A DNA stretch of 64,000 nt from Methylobacterium oryzihabitans. Its GTDB lineage: Bacteria; Pseudomonadota; Alphaproteobacteria; Rhizobiales; Beijerinckiaceae. This document shows positions 50,984-62,357 of this stretch, piece after piece. Every line of letters starts with the position of its first letter. Position 1 is the stretch's first letter. The DNA is taken from assembly GCF_004004555.2 (NCBI RefSeq), contig NZ_SACP01000026.1:1-64000 (forward strand), given 5' to 3'. Under the pieces are notes generated by a model, which had not been told where the DNA came from, did not search any database, and saw only the letters and a list, made by a program, of their open reading frames with translations. The translations under genes and the position numbers were made by a program.

Positions 50984-51229
50984 ATGAGCATGCAGACCAG
51001 CGGACCGACCTCCACCGAGCCCGGGCAGCTCCTCCATCTCGTGTTCGGCGGGGAGCTGACCGACCTCGACGGCATCACCTTCCGCGACCTGTCGAAGCTC
51101 GACGTCGTGGGGATCTTCCCGGACTACGCCAGCGCCGCGATGGCCTGGAAGGCCAAGGCGCAGCAGACCGTCGACAGCGCCCAGACCCGCTACTTCATCG
51201 TGCATCTGCACAAGCTGCTCCAGCCCTGA
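50984..51229 (+). CDS. DUF4170 family small protein
   Basis: The gene encodes 81 residues. The sequence GQLLHLVFGGELTDLDGITF, DLSKLDVVGIFPDYASAAMA and TRYFIVHLHKLL is that of DUF4170, a short conserved alphaproteobacterial family of unknown role. It lies upstream of prs with 130 bp between them. There is no signal peptide or membrane segment. GGGAAGAGG precedes the ATG at workable spacing. Confidence 0.8.
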   Translation: MSMQTSGPTSTEPGQLLHLVFGGELTDLDGITFRDLSKLDVVGIFPDYASAAMAWKAKAQQTVDSAQTRYFIVHLHKLLQP

Positions 51230-51359
51230 TCGGGCGGGGCGCGGCGCCGTGGCTCGGTCCGCGGCGGGATGAAGGCGTTGTGACGCTTCGTCGCCGCTGT
51301 TAAGAGCCGGCCGCGTCGCGCCGATTCGGTTCCACGGGCGCGGCCTCCATGGGAAGACG

Positions 51360-52304
51360 ATGAAATCCTCCATCAAGATCGTGGCGGGCAACGCGAGCCG
51401 GCCGCTCGCCGAGGCGATCGCCGCCTATCTCGAAGTCCCGCTGGCGCTCTGCTCGGTGCGCCGGTTCGCCGACATGGAGATCTTCGTCGAGTTGCAGGAG
51501 AACGTGCGCGGCGAGGACGTGTTCATCGTCCAGTCGACCTCGTTCCCGGCCAACGATCACCTGATGGAACTGCTCATCATGATCGACGCCGCGCGGCGCT
51601 CGTCGGCGCGGCGGATCACGGCGGTGCTGCCGTATTTCGGCTATGCCCGGCAGGACCGGCGCACCTCGGGCCGCACCCCGATCTCGGCCAAGCTCGTCGC
51701 CAACCTCATCACCGAGGCCGGCGCCGACCGGGTGATGACCCTCGACCTGCATGCCGGGCAGATCCAGGGCTTCTTCGACATCCCGACCGACAACCTGTTC
51801 GCCGCCCCCGTGATGGTGCGCGACATCAAGGAGCGGCTCGACCCCGCCGACATGATGGTGGTGTCGCCCGACGTCGGCGGCGTGGTGCGGGCCCGGGCGC
51901 TCGCCAAGCGCATCGACGCCCCGCTCGCCATCGTCGACAAGCGCCGCGAGCGGCCGGGCGAGTCGGAGGTCATGAACATCATCGGCGACGTCGAGGGACG
52001 CTCCTGCATCCTCGTCGACGACATCGTCGATTCCGGCGGCACCCTGGTCAACGCCGCCGAGGCGCTGCTCGCCCAGGGCGCCAAGGACGTCTCGGCCTAC
52101 ATCACCCACGGCGTGCTGTCGGGGGGCGCGGTGTCGCGCATCGCCTCCTCGAAGCTGAAGGAACTGGTGATCTCCGACTCGATCCAGCCGACCGCCGCGG
52201 TGAAGCTCGCCCGCAACATCCGGGTCGTCACCATCGCGCCGCTGCTCGGCGAAGCCATCGGCCGCACCGCCGACGAATCGAGCGTGTCGAGCCTGTTCAC
52301 CTGA
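51360..52304 (+). CDS. prs: Ribose-phosphate pyrophosphokinase
   Basis: The gene encodes 314 residues, the standard length. It has [20 protein letters not shown] at the start, the flexible loop region [20 protein letters not shown], the metal/PRPP region [20 protein letters not shown] and the PRPP-binding motif [14 protein letters not shown]. It makes phosphoribosyl pyrophosphate from ribose-5-phosphate and ATP for purine, pyrimidine, histidine and tryptophan synthesis. trpF and purC, found in this window, belong to PRPP-consuming pathways. A stable hairpin lies 26 bp after the stop. Confidence 0.96.
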   Translation: MKSSIKIVAGNASRPLAEAIAAYLEVPLALCSVRRFADMEIFVELQENVRGEDVFIVQSTSFPANDHLMELLIMIDAARRSSARRITAVLPYFGYARQDRRTSGRTPISAKLVANLITEAGADRVMTLDLHAGQIQGFFDIPTDNLFAAPVMVRDIKERLDPADMMVVSPDVGGVVRARALAKRIDAPLAIVDKRRERPGESEVMNIIGDVEGRSCILVDDIVDSGGTLVNAAEALLAQGAKDVSAYITHGVLSGGAVSRIASSKLKELVISDSIQPTAAVKLARNIRVVTIAPLLGEAIGRTADESSVSSLFT

Positions 52305-52329
52305 CCGGTCGCAGGGGGCCGGAGACGGT

Positions 52330-52353
52330 CGCCCCGGCCGAAGGGCCGGGGCG
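52330..52353 (+). terminator. Hairpin after prs
   Basis: CGCCCCGGCC-GAAG-GGCCGGGGCG is a perfect 10-bp stem with a tetraloop, 26 bp after the prs stop. It is followed by AAAA, not T, on the plus strand, so it may stabilise the 3' end or act with Rho. Confidence 0.5.
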
Positions 52354-52362
52354 AAAACCGCT

Positions 52363-52390
52363 TTGCGCCGGTCCGCGACCTGCCTATATA
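52363..52390 (+). promoter_or_regulatory. Candidate trcR promoter
   Basis: TTGCGC (52363-52368), a 16-bp spacer and TATATA (52385-52390) stand out from the GC-rich background about 160 bp before the trcR ATG. This would give a long 5' untranslated leader. Confidence 0.5.
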
Positions 52391-52550
52391 TTCGGCCATT
52401 CCCTCGCAGCGTGAGACGGGATGTCCCGGCCTTTCCCGGGACGGCGGTGCCGCCGCGCCGCCGGCGGCTTGCTGTCGCGCTGCGAGCCGATGGATTCGCC
52501 CGAACGGGCGCGTCCCCGCCGCCGTGCCGGGACGCCGTAGGAGGTTAGGT

Positions 52551-53273
52551 ATGTCCCAGGGTCCGTTGATGCCGAAGGCGACGGCCGTGTGGCTGGTCGA
52601 GAACACCTCGCTGGCCTTCGATCAGATCGCCGATTTCTGCAAGCTGCACCCGCTCGAGGTGAAGGGCATCGCCGACGGCGAGGTCGCCGCCGGCATCAAG
52701 GGCCTCGACCCGGTCTCGACCGGACAGCTCACCCGCGAGGAGATCGAGAAGGCGCAGAAGAACCCGAACCACCGCATGAAGGTCGCGGTGTCGAAGGTGA
52801 AGCTGCCGGAGGTCAAGCGCTCGACCAAGGGCCCGCGCTACACGCCGCTGTCGCGCCGCCAGGACCGGCCGAACGCGATCCTCTGGCTGCTGCGCAACCA
52901 CCCGGAGCTGAAGGACGCGCAGGTGATGCGCCTCGTCGGCACCACCAAGTCGACGATCCAGCAGATCCGCGACCGCACGCACTGGAATTCCGGCTCGCTC
53001 CAGCCGATGGATCCGGTCACCCTCGGCCTGTGCACCCAGATCGACCTCGACTTCGAGGTCCAGCGCGCCGCCAAGGACCGGCCGGCGGTGGAGCCGGGGG
53101 AGGGCGGGCCGACCCTGATGCCGACCGAGATGTCGCTGGCGCCCGAGCCCGACTTCGAGGAGGCGCCGCGCCGCCCCGGCGGCCGCGACGACGAGCGCCT
53201 CGACGCCGACTCGGTGTTCGCCCGCCTCAAGCCGCTGCGCCGCGGCGAGGAGGACGAGGACGACGACGTCTGA
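52551..53273 (+). CDS. trcR: DUF1013 / cell-cycle transcriptional regulator TrcR
   Basis: The gene encodes 240 residues. The conserved DUF1013 sequence is plain: LMPKATAVWLVENTSLAFDQ, FCKLHPLEVKGIADGEVA, GPRYTPLSRRQDRPNAILWL, VMRLVGTTKSTIQQIRDRTH. The last of these is a helix-turn-helix-like segment. The family is nearly universal in Alphaproteobacteria and is named for a cell-cycle regulatory role. The C-terminal 60 residues are acidic and variable. A GGAGG site precedes the ATG at 52551. Two terminator-like hairpins follow, separating it from rpsA. Confidence 0.9.
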   Translation: MSQGPLMPKATAVWLVENTSLAFDQIADFCKLHPLEVKGIADGEVAAGIKGLDPVSTGQLTREEIEKAQKNPNHRMKVAVSKVKLPEVKRSTKGPRYTPLSRRQDRPNAILWLLRNHPELKDAQVMRLVGTTKSTIQQIRDRTHWNSGSLQPMDPVTLGLCTQIDLDFEVQRAAKDRPAVEPGEGGPTLMPTEMSLAPEPDFEEAPRRPGGRDDERLDADSVFARLKPLRRGEEDEDDDV

Positions 53274-53281
53274 TCCTGCCA

Positions 53282-53301
53282 GCCGGCGCCTTGCCGCCGG
53301 C
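53282..53301 (+). terminator. Hairpin after trcR
   Basis: GCCGGCG-CCTTGC-CGCCGGC, a 7-bp stem 8 bp after the trcR stop, is followed by GCGTTTCTG. It is a plausible but weak intrinsic terminator. Confidence 0.45.
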
Positions 53302-53351
53302 GCGTTTCTGCGTTAAGGCGCCGGGATCCGAGAATGGTGTCCGGTGGGCGG

Positions 53352-53375
53352 AAGGGGCTGGACAGGCCCCTTTTT
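53352..53375 (+). terminator. Intrinsic terminator between trcR and rpsA
   Basis: AAGGGGC-TGGACAG-GCCCCTT followed by more T residues (53371-53375) is a clear Rho-independent terminator about 80 bp after trcR. It lies well before the rpsA start, so rpsA should have its own promoter in the remaining 186 bp. Confidence 0.75.
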
Positions 53376-53561
53376 CGCAGACCGCACCCGGTCCCGGAGC
53401 ACACGTTTCCGCGCGTCGTCCATGCGCCGGCCCGTCCCCGCGAGGGACGGCTGTTCCGCCCCGCCGAGAAGGCAGGCGGACACCGACGAGCGGAAGCGGC
53501 CCGTTCACACGAGCCGCCGGCGCCGCCCCGTTCCGATGACGGGGTGAGTTGAGGAGCATCA

Positions 53562-55271
<1,710 letters not shown>

Positions 55272-55319
55272 CCGCCGCGTCCCGGGTCCCGCGAGGGACC
55301 CGGAGACCGGCAGCCGACG

Positions 55320-55356
55320 AAGGCCCGCGCGGACGGTTGTCCGCGCGGGCCTTTTT
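55320..55356 (+). terminator. Strong intrinsic terminator of rpsA
   Basis: AAGGCCCGCGCGGAC-GGTT-GTCCGCGCGGGCCTT is a perfect 15-bp stem with a tetraloop, merging into T5. It is the clearest Rho-independent terminator in the window. Confidence 0.92.
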
Positions 55357-55522
55357 CGTGTGCCCCGGCGACCGCAGCGGAACAGCGAAACCGGCTCTTG
55401 CCGCTGCGCGACAGGGAAGGGTAGAACTCCCGGGCCGCGAGGCGCAGCAAGGACTTGGGCGGCGGTCGTCCGGCCGGTCCGGCCGCCGCGCGGGACCGGG
55501 ACAGGAACACCACGGGCGCCGC

Positions 55523-56500
55523 ATGGGCATCGATGCCGAACTCCTCCTCGACCGGCGCGCGCTGCGCCGGAAGCTCTCGTTCTGGCGCGTGGTCGGGATC
55601 GGCGGGCTGATCGTCGCGGCCGGCGCGGTCGGCTGGCGCGCCGCCGGCGGGGGAGGGGGCTTCGGCGGCGTGCGGCCGCAGATCGCCCGCATCACCATCG
55701 ACGGCTTCATCGCCGGCAGCGAGAAGACCCGCGAGCTGATGAAGCGGGTCGGCGAGTCGCGGGCGGTCTCGGGCGTGGTCGTGTCGATCAACTCGCCGGG
55801 CGGCACCACCACCGGCTCCGAGGAGCTGTTCCGCAACCTGCGTCAGCTCGCCGAGAAGAAGCCGGTCGTCGCCTTCGTCGACGGCACGGCGGCGTCGGGG
55901 GCCTACATCACGGCGCTCGCCGCCGACCACATCGTGGCGCGCGAGACCTCCCTCGTCGGCTCGATCGGCGTGCTGTTCCAGTATCCCGAGGTCTCGGGCC
56001 TGCTCGACAAGGTCGGGGTCAAGGTCGAGGAGGTGAAGTCGGCGCCGCTCAAGGCCGAACCGAGCCCGTTCCACCCCACCTCGCCGGAGGCGCGCGCGGC
56101 GCTGCAATCGATCATCGGCGACACCTACGGCTGGTTCAAGGGACTGGTGGCCGAGCGCCGCGGCATGAACCCGCAGCAGCTCGCCGCGGTCTCGGACGGG
56201 CGCGTGTTCAGCGGCCGCCAGAGCGTGCCGCTCAAGCTCGTCGACGAGCTCGGCGGCGAGCGGCAGGCGGTCGAGTGGCTGGAGCGCGAGAAGGGCGTCG
56301 CCAAGGACCTGCCGGTGCGCGACTGGAAGCCGACGAGCGATCGCAGCTTCGGCGTCCTGTCGGCGGCGGCGTTCGGCGCCGACCTCCTCGGCTACGGCGA
56401 GTTCGCGTCCCGCCTGCGCGCGGCCTCCGACGAGACCGCGACCCTCGTGCGGGGCGGCCTGCTCGCGGTCTGGCGCCCCGGCGCCGCCCCCGCTCCCTGA
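55523..56500 (+). CDS. sppA: Signal peptide peptidase SppA (short form)
   Basis: The gene encodes 325 residues. An N-terminal membrane anchor lies at about 23-40 ([16 protein letters not shown]), then the S49 protease core. The nucleophile Ser125 is in [13 protein letters not shown] and the general base Lys177 in [11 protein letters not shown]; their 52-residue spacing equals that of short bacterial SppA enzymes. It cuts signal peptides left in the membrane after secretion. It is followed by ihfB after 20 bp, a common alphaproteobacterial order (sppA-ihfB-lapA-trpF-trpB). Confidence 0.93.
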   Translation: MGIDAELLLDRRALRRKLSFWRVVGIGGLIVAAGAVGWRAAGGGGGFGGVRPQIARITIDGFIAGSEKTRELMKRVGESRAVSGVVVSINSPGGTTTGSEELFRNLRQLAEKKPVVAFVDGTAASGAYITALAADHIVARETSLVGSIGVLFQYPEVSGLLDKVGVKVEEVKSAPLKAEPSPFHPTSPEARAALQSIIGDTYGWFKGLVAERRGMNPQQLAAVSDGRVFSGRQSVPLKLVDELGGERQAVEWLEREKGVAKDLPVRDWKPTSDRSFGVLSAAAFGADLLGYGEFASRLRAASDETATLVRGGLLAVWRPGAAPAP

Positions 56501-56520
56501 TCGATCCGAGACGCCAGGCC

Positions 56521-56841
56521 ATGATCAAGTCCGAGCTGGTCCTCCGCATCGCCGAGCAGAACCCGCATCTCTACCAGCGCGACGTCGAGAACATCGTCAA
56601 CGCGATCCTCGACACGATCGCCGACGCCCTGTCGCAGGGCGACCGGGTCGAGCTGCGCGGGTTCGGGGCGTTCTCGGTCAAGCGCCGCGAGGCGCGCCGC
56701 GGCCGCAACCCCCGCACCGGGGCCGCGGTGGCGGTGGCCGAGAAGGCGATCCCGGTGTTCAAGACCGGCAAGGAGATGCGCCTGCGCCTCAACGCGGCCG
56801 GCATCGGCGCCGACGACAAGGTCGAGGCGGCCGCCTCCTGA
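56521..56841 (+). CDS. ihfB: Integration host factor subunit beta
   Basis: The gene encodes 106 residues. The HU/IHF fold is clear: [60 protein letters not shown] with the intercalating Pro arm region (GRNPRTG), and [17 protein letters not shown] bends DNA at promoters, origins and recombination sites; the alpha subunit is not in the window. A 10-residue C-terminal tail extends beyond the core, as in many alphaproteobacteria. Confidence 0.95.
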   Translation: MIKSELVLRIAEQNPHLYQRDVENIVNAILDTIADALSQGDRVELRGFGAFSVKRREARRGRNPRTGAAVAVAEKAIPVFKTGKEMRLRLNAAGIGADDKVEAAAS

Positions 56842-56898
56842 TCCCCACCGGAGACCGGCCGCACGGCGCTCCGTCCCCAACCCTGACCGGGACTTCCG

Positions 56899-57270
56899 AT
56901 GATCCGCTTCCTCAAGGGCCTGATCCTGCTTCCCATCGCGGTCGTGGTCGTGCTGCTCGCGGTCGCCAACCGCCAGCCGATCCTGCTGTCCCTCGACCCG
57001 TTCTCCGAGGGCGCGCCGGCCTTCAGCGTGACGCTGCCGCTCTACGCCCTCGTGTTCGGCGCCGTGGCGGTCGGGATCGTCGTCGGCGGCATCGGCGCAT
57101 GGCTGGCGCAGGGCGAGACCCGGCGCGACCGCCGCCGCAAGACCCGCGAGCTGCGCCGGCTCCAAGTCGAGACCGACCGGCTGCGCAGCGACGCGGCCCC
57201 GGCCGGCCGCCCCGGCAATCCCGGCCGCTCCTCCGCTCCGGCCCTGCCGGCGCCGGCCGCCCGGGCCTGA
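56899..57270 (+). CDS. LapA-domain membrane protein
   Basis: The gene encodes 123 residues. Two membrane segments (KGLILLPIAVVVVLLAVANR and PLYALVFGAVAVGIVVGGIG) flank a short loop, followed by a basic coiled-coil-like tail (TRRDRRRKTRELRRLQVETD). This is the LapA/YciS (DUF1049) pattern. In enterobacteria the relative helps assemble lipopolysaccharide machinery; its role here is unproven. It is placed between ihfB and trpF, with trpF only 8 bp downstream. Confidence 0.85.
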   Translation: MIRFLKGLILLPIAVVVVLLAVANRQPILLSLDPFSEGAPAFSVTLPLYALVFGAVAVGIVVGGIGAWLAQGETRRDRRRKTRELRRLQVETDRLRSDAAPAGRPGNPGRSSAPALPAPAARA

Positions 57271-57278
57271 CCGCCGCC

Positions 57279-57920
57279 ATGGCGCCGGTCGCCGTCAAGA
57301 TCTGCGGGCTGAGCACGCCGGAGACCCTCGACGCGGCGCTGCTGGCCGGGGCCGACATGGTCGGCTTCGTGCATTTCCCGCGTTCCCCGCGCCATCTCGA
57401 TCTCGACGCCGGGCGCCGCCTGTCGGCGCGGGCGAGGGGGCGGGCGGAGCGGGTCGCCCTCGTGGTCGATCCCGACGACGCCCTGCTCGACGCGGTGGTC
57501 GAGGCGCTCGACCCCGACTGGATCCAGCTCCACGGCCGCGAGAGCCCGGAGCGCGTCGCCGCGGCCCGCGCCCGCACCGGCCGCCCGGTGATGAAGGCGC
57601 TCGGGGTCGCGACCCTCGACGACCTCGCCCGCGTCGCCGACTACGCCGCCGCCGACCGGGTGCTGCTCGACGCCAAGCCCGCCCCGGGTGCGCTGCCCGG
57701 CGGCAACGGCCACGCCTTCGACTGGGACCTGATCGCCCGCTCGGGCCTGACGACGCCGTTCATGCTCTCGGGCGGCCTGACGCCCGAGACCGTCGCCGGA
57801 GCGCTCGCCGCCACCGGCGCCCGGGCGGTCGACGTGTCCTCGGGCGTCGAGCGCCGGCCGGGCGAGAAGGACCCGGACCGCATCGCCGCCTTCGTGGCCG
57901 CCGCCCGCGCCGGATCATGA
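57279..57920 (+). CDS. trpF: Phosphoribosylanthranilate isomerase
   Basis: The gene encodes 213 residues. It starts VAVKICGLSTPETLDAALLA, with the catalytic Cys in KICGL, and continues GADMVGFVHFPRSPRHLDLD. The general acid Asp is in RVLLDAKPAPGALPGG, and the phosphate-binding end reads VSSGVERRPGEKD. It performs the third dedicated step of tryptophan synthesis. ATG 57279 gives the family's N-terminus; it lies 8 bp after the lapA-like gene. Confidence 0.95.
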   Translation: MAPVAVKICGLSTPETLDAALLAGADMVGFVHFPRSPRHLDLDAGRRLSARARGRAERVALVVDPDDALLDAVVEALDPDWIQLHGRESPERVAAARARTGRPVMKALGVATLDDLARVADYAAADRVLLDAKPAPGALPGGNGHAFDWDLIARSGLTTPFMLSGGLTPETVAGALAATGARAVDVSSGVERRPGEKDPDRIAAFVAAARAGS

Positions 57921-58039
57921 GTTCGCCACGGGCGATCGCCGAGATGCCGGCCCCGGCCGCGACGCCCTGGAAAATTGCCCTTCCGGCAAAATGGTCCTAA
58001 GCCGCGGGAAAACCCCGTCCGCGCCCAGGGATCGACGCC

Positions 58040-59260
<1,221 letters not shown>

Positions 59261-59357
59261 GCGGAAGCCGCCGGGGGGCGGGCTCGCGGCATTCCCCGGG
59301 GCCGTAGGGCCGGGTCGGCGCCTCCGCGGGGACGCAGGGGCGCCGGGTGCCTTCGGC

Positions 59358-60143
59358 TCAGCCCTCCCGCGCCCGGGCGAGTTCGGCCTGGGCGCCGGTC
59401 CGCAGCAGGGCGACGTCGCTCGACAGGGTGATGAGGTCGAAGCCCTGGCGGACCAGCTCCCGGGTGCGGAGGCCGGTATGCGAGAAGATGCCGATGCGCT
59501 TGCCCGCGGCGCGGGTGCGCGCGAGGGCGTGGGCGAGGGCCTCGCGGACCTGGGTTCCCTCGGGATCGAGGCTGCCGCCCGACAGCGCGATCGACAGGTC
59601 GGACGGCCCGATGAAGATGCCGTCGATGCCCTCGACCCCGAGGATGCCGTCGATGGCGCCGAGCGCCTCGCGGGTCTCGACCATCGCCAGGGTCAGGCAG
59701 AGGCCGTTGGCCTCCTTGAGGTAGGTCTCGGGGGCGAGCCCCGACAGCATCAGGCCGCCATGGGGGCCCCAGCTGCGCTCGCCGAGCGGCGGATACTTGG
59801 CCATGGCGGCGAAGACCCGCGCGTCCTCGACCGAGTTGACCATCGGGGCGATCACCGCCGCGGCGCCGGCGTCGAGCATGCGCGAGACGGTGGTGAAGCC
59901 GCCGACCGGAACCCGGGCGATGGTCGGCTTGCCCTGGGCGGCGATCACCGGGATCGTCCGCATGATGCTGTCGATGTCGTGCGCGCCGTGCTGCATGTCG
60001 AGGGTCACGGCGTCGAAGCCGGCCTCCGCCGCGAGCAGGCCCGCGATCGTCGGCTCGGGAATCGAGCACCAGGCCGAGATCAACGGCCGCCCCTCCCGCA
60101 GCCGCGCCGACAGCGCCGCCACCGCTCCACCCCGTTCCGCCAT
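59358..60143 (-). CDS. HpcH/HpaI family class II aldolase
   Basis: The gene encodes 261 residues. The typical core is [66 protein letters not shown] and [16 protein letters not shown]. These enzymes cleave or form 4-hydroxy-2-keto acids with a divalent metal (4-hydroxy-2-oxoheptanedioate and related compounds). The substrate is not inferable. It sits alone on the minus strand between trpB and purC, where trpA would be expected, and looks like an insertion into a core region. Confidence 0.88.
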   Translation of the reverse strand: MAERGGAVAALSARLREGRPLISAWCSIPEPTIAGLLAAEAGFDAVTLDMQHGAHDIDSIMRTIPVIAAQGKPTIARVPVGGFTTVSRMLDAGAAAVIAPMVNSVEDARVFAAMAKYPPLGERSWGPHGGLMLSGLAPETYLKEANGLCLTLAMVETREALGAIDGILGVEGIDGIFIGPSDLSIALSGGSLDPEGTQVREALAHALARTRAAGKRIGIFSHTGLRTRELVRQGFDLITLSSDVALLRTGAQAELARAREG

Positions 60144-60354
60144 CGCGTTCCTCCATGCCGCCGCCTCTTGCGGGGCGTGCCGGTCGCCAGCTTAGAGGCG
60201 ACCGGCGGGGCCAGGAAGCCCGGCGGCGCCGGGCGGTGCGGCGCCGCTTTCTTGAAACCGCCGCACTCGCCCGCCATATCCCGGCCTCATCGCCTCCCTT
60301 CGCAGCCCGGGCTGCACCGCGTCCGTCCCGTCCCGTCGCGACGGGGCTAACGCA

Positions 60355-60383
60355 TTGTACTGATTTCGGGCTTCGGGTACTTT
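60355..60383 (+). promoter_or_regulatory. Candidate purC promoter
   Basis: TTGTAC (60355-60360), a 17-bp spacer and TACTTT (60378-60383) form a good sigma-70-type promoter about 100 bp before purC. The 344-bp gap 60144-60487 holds no other gene. No purine riboswitch was recognised. Confidence 0.6.
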
Positions 60384-60487
60384 GCGGGCCGGCAGCCGGG
60401 ATGCGCCCTGTCGAGGCGTCCCCTGCCCGACCCGGTTCCGGGTCGCCGCGCCGCGGGTCCCATACGTCGCCAGGAGCCACGGCCCCC

Positions 60488-61282
60488 ATGGACTTTCTCA
60501 AACCACGGTACACGCCTATGAACCGCCGCCGTCGCATCTACGAGGGCAAGGCGAAGGTCCTCTACGAGGGTCCCGAGCCCGGCACGCTCATCCAGCATTT
60601 CAAGGACGACGCGACCGCCTTCAACGCCAAGAAGCACGAGGTGATCGACGGCAAGGGCGTGCTGAACAACCGGATCTCCGAGTTCGTGTTCCAGCACCTC
60701 AACGACATCGGCGTGCCGACGCACTTCATCCGTCGGCTGAACATGCGCGAGCAACTGATCCGCGAGGTCGAGATCATCCCGCTCGAGGTGGTGGTGCGCA
60801 ACGTGGCGGCCGGTTCGCTCGCGACCCGGCTCGGCCTGGAGGAGGGCACCCAGCTCCCGCGCTCGATCATCGAGTTCTACTACAAGAACGACCAGCTCAA
60901 CGACCCGATGGTGTCGGAGGAGCACATCACCGCCTTCGGCTGGGCGACGCCGCAGGAGATCGACGACATCATGGCCCTGGCGATCCGGGTCAACGACTTC
61001 CTGTCCGGGCTCTTCCTCGGCGTCGGCATCCGCCTCGTCGACTTCAAGATCGAGACCGGCCGGCTGTGGGAAGGCGACATGATGCGCATCGTCGTCGCCG
61101 ACGAGATCTCCCCGGATTCCTGCCGCCTGTGGGACATCAAGAGCCAGGACAAGCTCGACAAGGACCGCTTCCGCAAGGATCTCGGCGGCCTGATCGAGGC
61201 CTACACCGAGGTCGCCCGCCGGCTCGGCATCGTCGGCGAGAACGAGAAGATCCAGACCGGCGGTCCGCGTCTGGTGCAGTGA
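60488..61282 (+). CDS. purC: Phosphoribosylaminoimidazole-succinocarboxamide synthase
   Basis: The gene encodes 264 residues. SAICAR synthase motifs are [66 protein letters not shown] and [19 protein letters not shown]. It adds aspartate to CAIR in purine synthesis. I start at ATG 60488 (AGGAG upstream); ATG 60518, which gives the core start [11 protein letters not shown], is equally possible. purS and purQ, which often follow in Rhizobiales, are absent. A strong terminator follows. Confidence 0.95.
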   Translation: MDFLKPRYTPMNRRRRIYEGKAKVLYEGPEPGTLIQHFKDDATAFNAKKHEVIDGKGVLNNRISEFVFQHLNDIGVPTHFIRRLNMREQLIREVEIIPLEVVVRNVAAGSLATRLGLEEGTQLPRSIIEFYYKNDQLNDPMVSEEHITAFGWATPQEIDDIMALAIRVNDFLSGLFLGVGIRLVDFKIETGRLWEGDMMRIVVADEISPDSCRLWDIKSQDKLDKDRFRKDLGGLIEAYTEVARRLGIVGENEKIQTGGPRLVQ

Positions 61283-61309
61283 GCCGGACGCACGGACCGG
61301 CCGATGAAG

Positions 61310-61332
61310 CGGGGCCCTCGGGGCCCCGTTTT
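61310..61332 (+). terminator. Intrinsic terminator of purC
   Basis: CGGGGCCC-TCG-GGGCCCCG followed by TTTT (61329-61332) is a clear Rho-independent terminator 27 bp after the purC stop. It also separates purC from the convergent EamA gene. Confidence 0.85.
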
Positions 61333-61373
61333 CGTGTCCGGGGTCGGGCGAATCTCGGTCAGGCGAACCGCGG

Positions 61374-62234
61374 TCAGGCGAATCTCTTGGCGCCCGCCAC
61401 GCACAGCACCACGAGCCCGGCCACCGCCACCATCGCGGGGGCGACCGGCTCGCCGAGCAGCAGGGCGGCGAGCGCCAGCCCGAGGAACGGCTGGAGCAGT
61501 TGCAGCTGCCCGACCCCCGCGATGCCGCCGAGCGCCAGCCCGCGATACCAGAACACGAACCCGACCAGCATGCTGAACACCGAGACGTAGGCGAGCCCGA
61601 TCCAGGCCGGCGCCGCGACCGCCCCCCAGCCGCCGGGCCACGTCGCCAGCGCCAGCACCGCCATCGCGGGGGCAGCGAGCAGCAGCGCCCACGAGATCAC
61701 CTGCCAGCCGCCGAGCCGGCGCGACAGGGCCGCACCCTCGGCGTAGCCGAGCCCGCACAGCAGAACCGCCGCCACCATCAGCAGGTCGCCGGTGAGGGCG
61801 CCGGCTCCCCCCTGCGCCAGGGCGAAGCCCGCCACGGTCAGGCTGCCGAGCCCCGAGAACAGCCAGAACGCCGGACGCGGGCGCTCGCCGCCGCGCAGCA
61901 CGCCGAACACGGCCGTGGCGAGCGGCAGCAGGCCGATGAACACGATCGAATGCGCCGAGGTGATCGAGCGCAAAGCCATCGCGGTGAGCAGCGGAAAGCC
62001 GACCACCACGCCGAGCGCCACCACCGCGAGCGAGGCGAGGTCGCCCCGCGCCGGGCGGCGCTGGCGCAGGCCCCACAGCAGCAGCGCGCCGAGCGCGGCC
62101 GCGATCACCGCCCGCGCCGAGGTCAGGAACAGCGGCGAGAACCCGCCGACCGCCACCCGGGTCGCCGGCAGCGAGCCGCTGAAGATCACCACCCCGAGGA
62201 GGCCGCTGCCCCATCCGTCCGTCGCGCGCTGCAT
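61374..62234 (-). CDS. EamA/DMT-family transporter
   Basis: The gene encodes 286 residues with about ten hydrophobic segments in two repeats, as in drug/metabolite exporters (LLGVVIFSGSLPATRVAVGG, RAVIAAALGALLLWGLR; second repeat GDLLMVAAVLLCGLGYAEGA, LVGFVFWYRGLALGGIAGVG). A good GGGAGGAC site precedes ATG 62234. It is divergent from a MocR-type regulator with 123 bp between, an arrangement often seen where the regulator controls the exporter in response to an amino-acid or vitamin-like compound. Confidence 0.87.
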   Translation of the reverse strand: MQRATDGWGSGLLGVVIFSGSLPATRVAVGGFSPLFLTSARAVIAAALGALLLWGLRQRRPARGDLASLAVVALGVVVGFPLLTAMALRSITSAHSIVFIGLLPLATAVFGVLRGGERPRPAFWLFSGLGSLTVAGFALAQGGAGALTGDLLMVAAVLLCGLGYAEGAALSRRLGGWQVISWALLLAAPAMAVLALATWPGGWGAVAAPAWIGLAYVSVFSMLVGFVFWYRGLALGGIAGVGQLQLLQPFLGLALAALLLGEPVAPAMVAVAGLVVLCVAGAKRFA

Positions 62235-62290
62235 CGAGTCCTCCCGCCGTGCCGACCCGGGATAGCCCGCCGGCGGCTGGCGGCGACAGG

Positions 62291-62320
62291 CACGGTCCGG
62301 TACGGTCGCGCCGAACCGTA
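62291..62320. promoter_or_regulatory. Candidate MocR operator (direct and inverted ACGGT repeats)
   Basis: CACGGT at 62291 and TACGGT at 62301 form a 10-bp-spaced direct repeat. TACGGT (62301-62306) with ACCGTA (62315-62320) forms a gapped inverted repeat. GCCGT recurs at 62326-62330. Paired direct plus inverted half-sites are usual for MocR-family regulators, and this lies in the divergent regulator-exporter gap. Confidence 0.55.
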
Positions 62321-62357
62321 TGGGTGCCGTGACCGATACAGCGAACGGAGCCGGCCG

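Noticed and set aside
57921-58039. A trp attenuator before trpB
   Set aside because: Only a weak TTGCC/GGCAA hairpin is visible and there is no leader peptide with tandem Trp codons.
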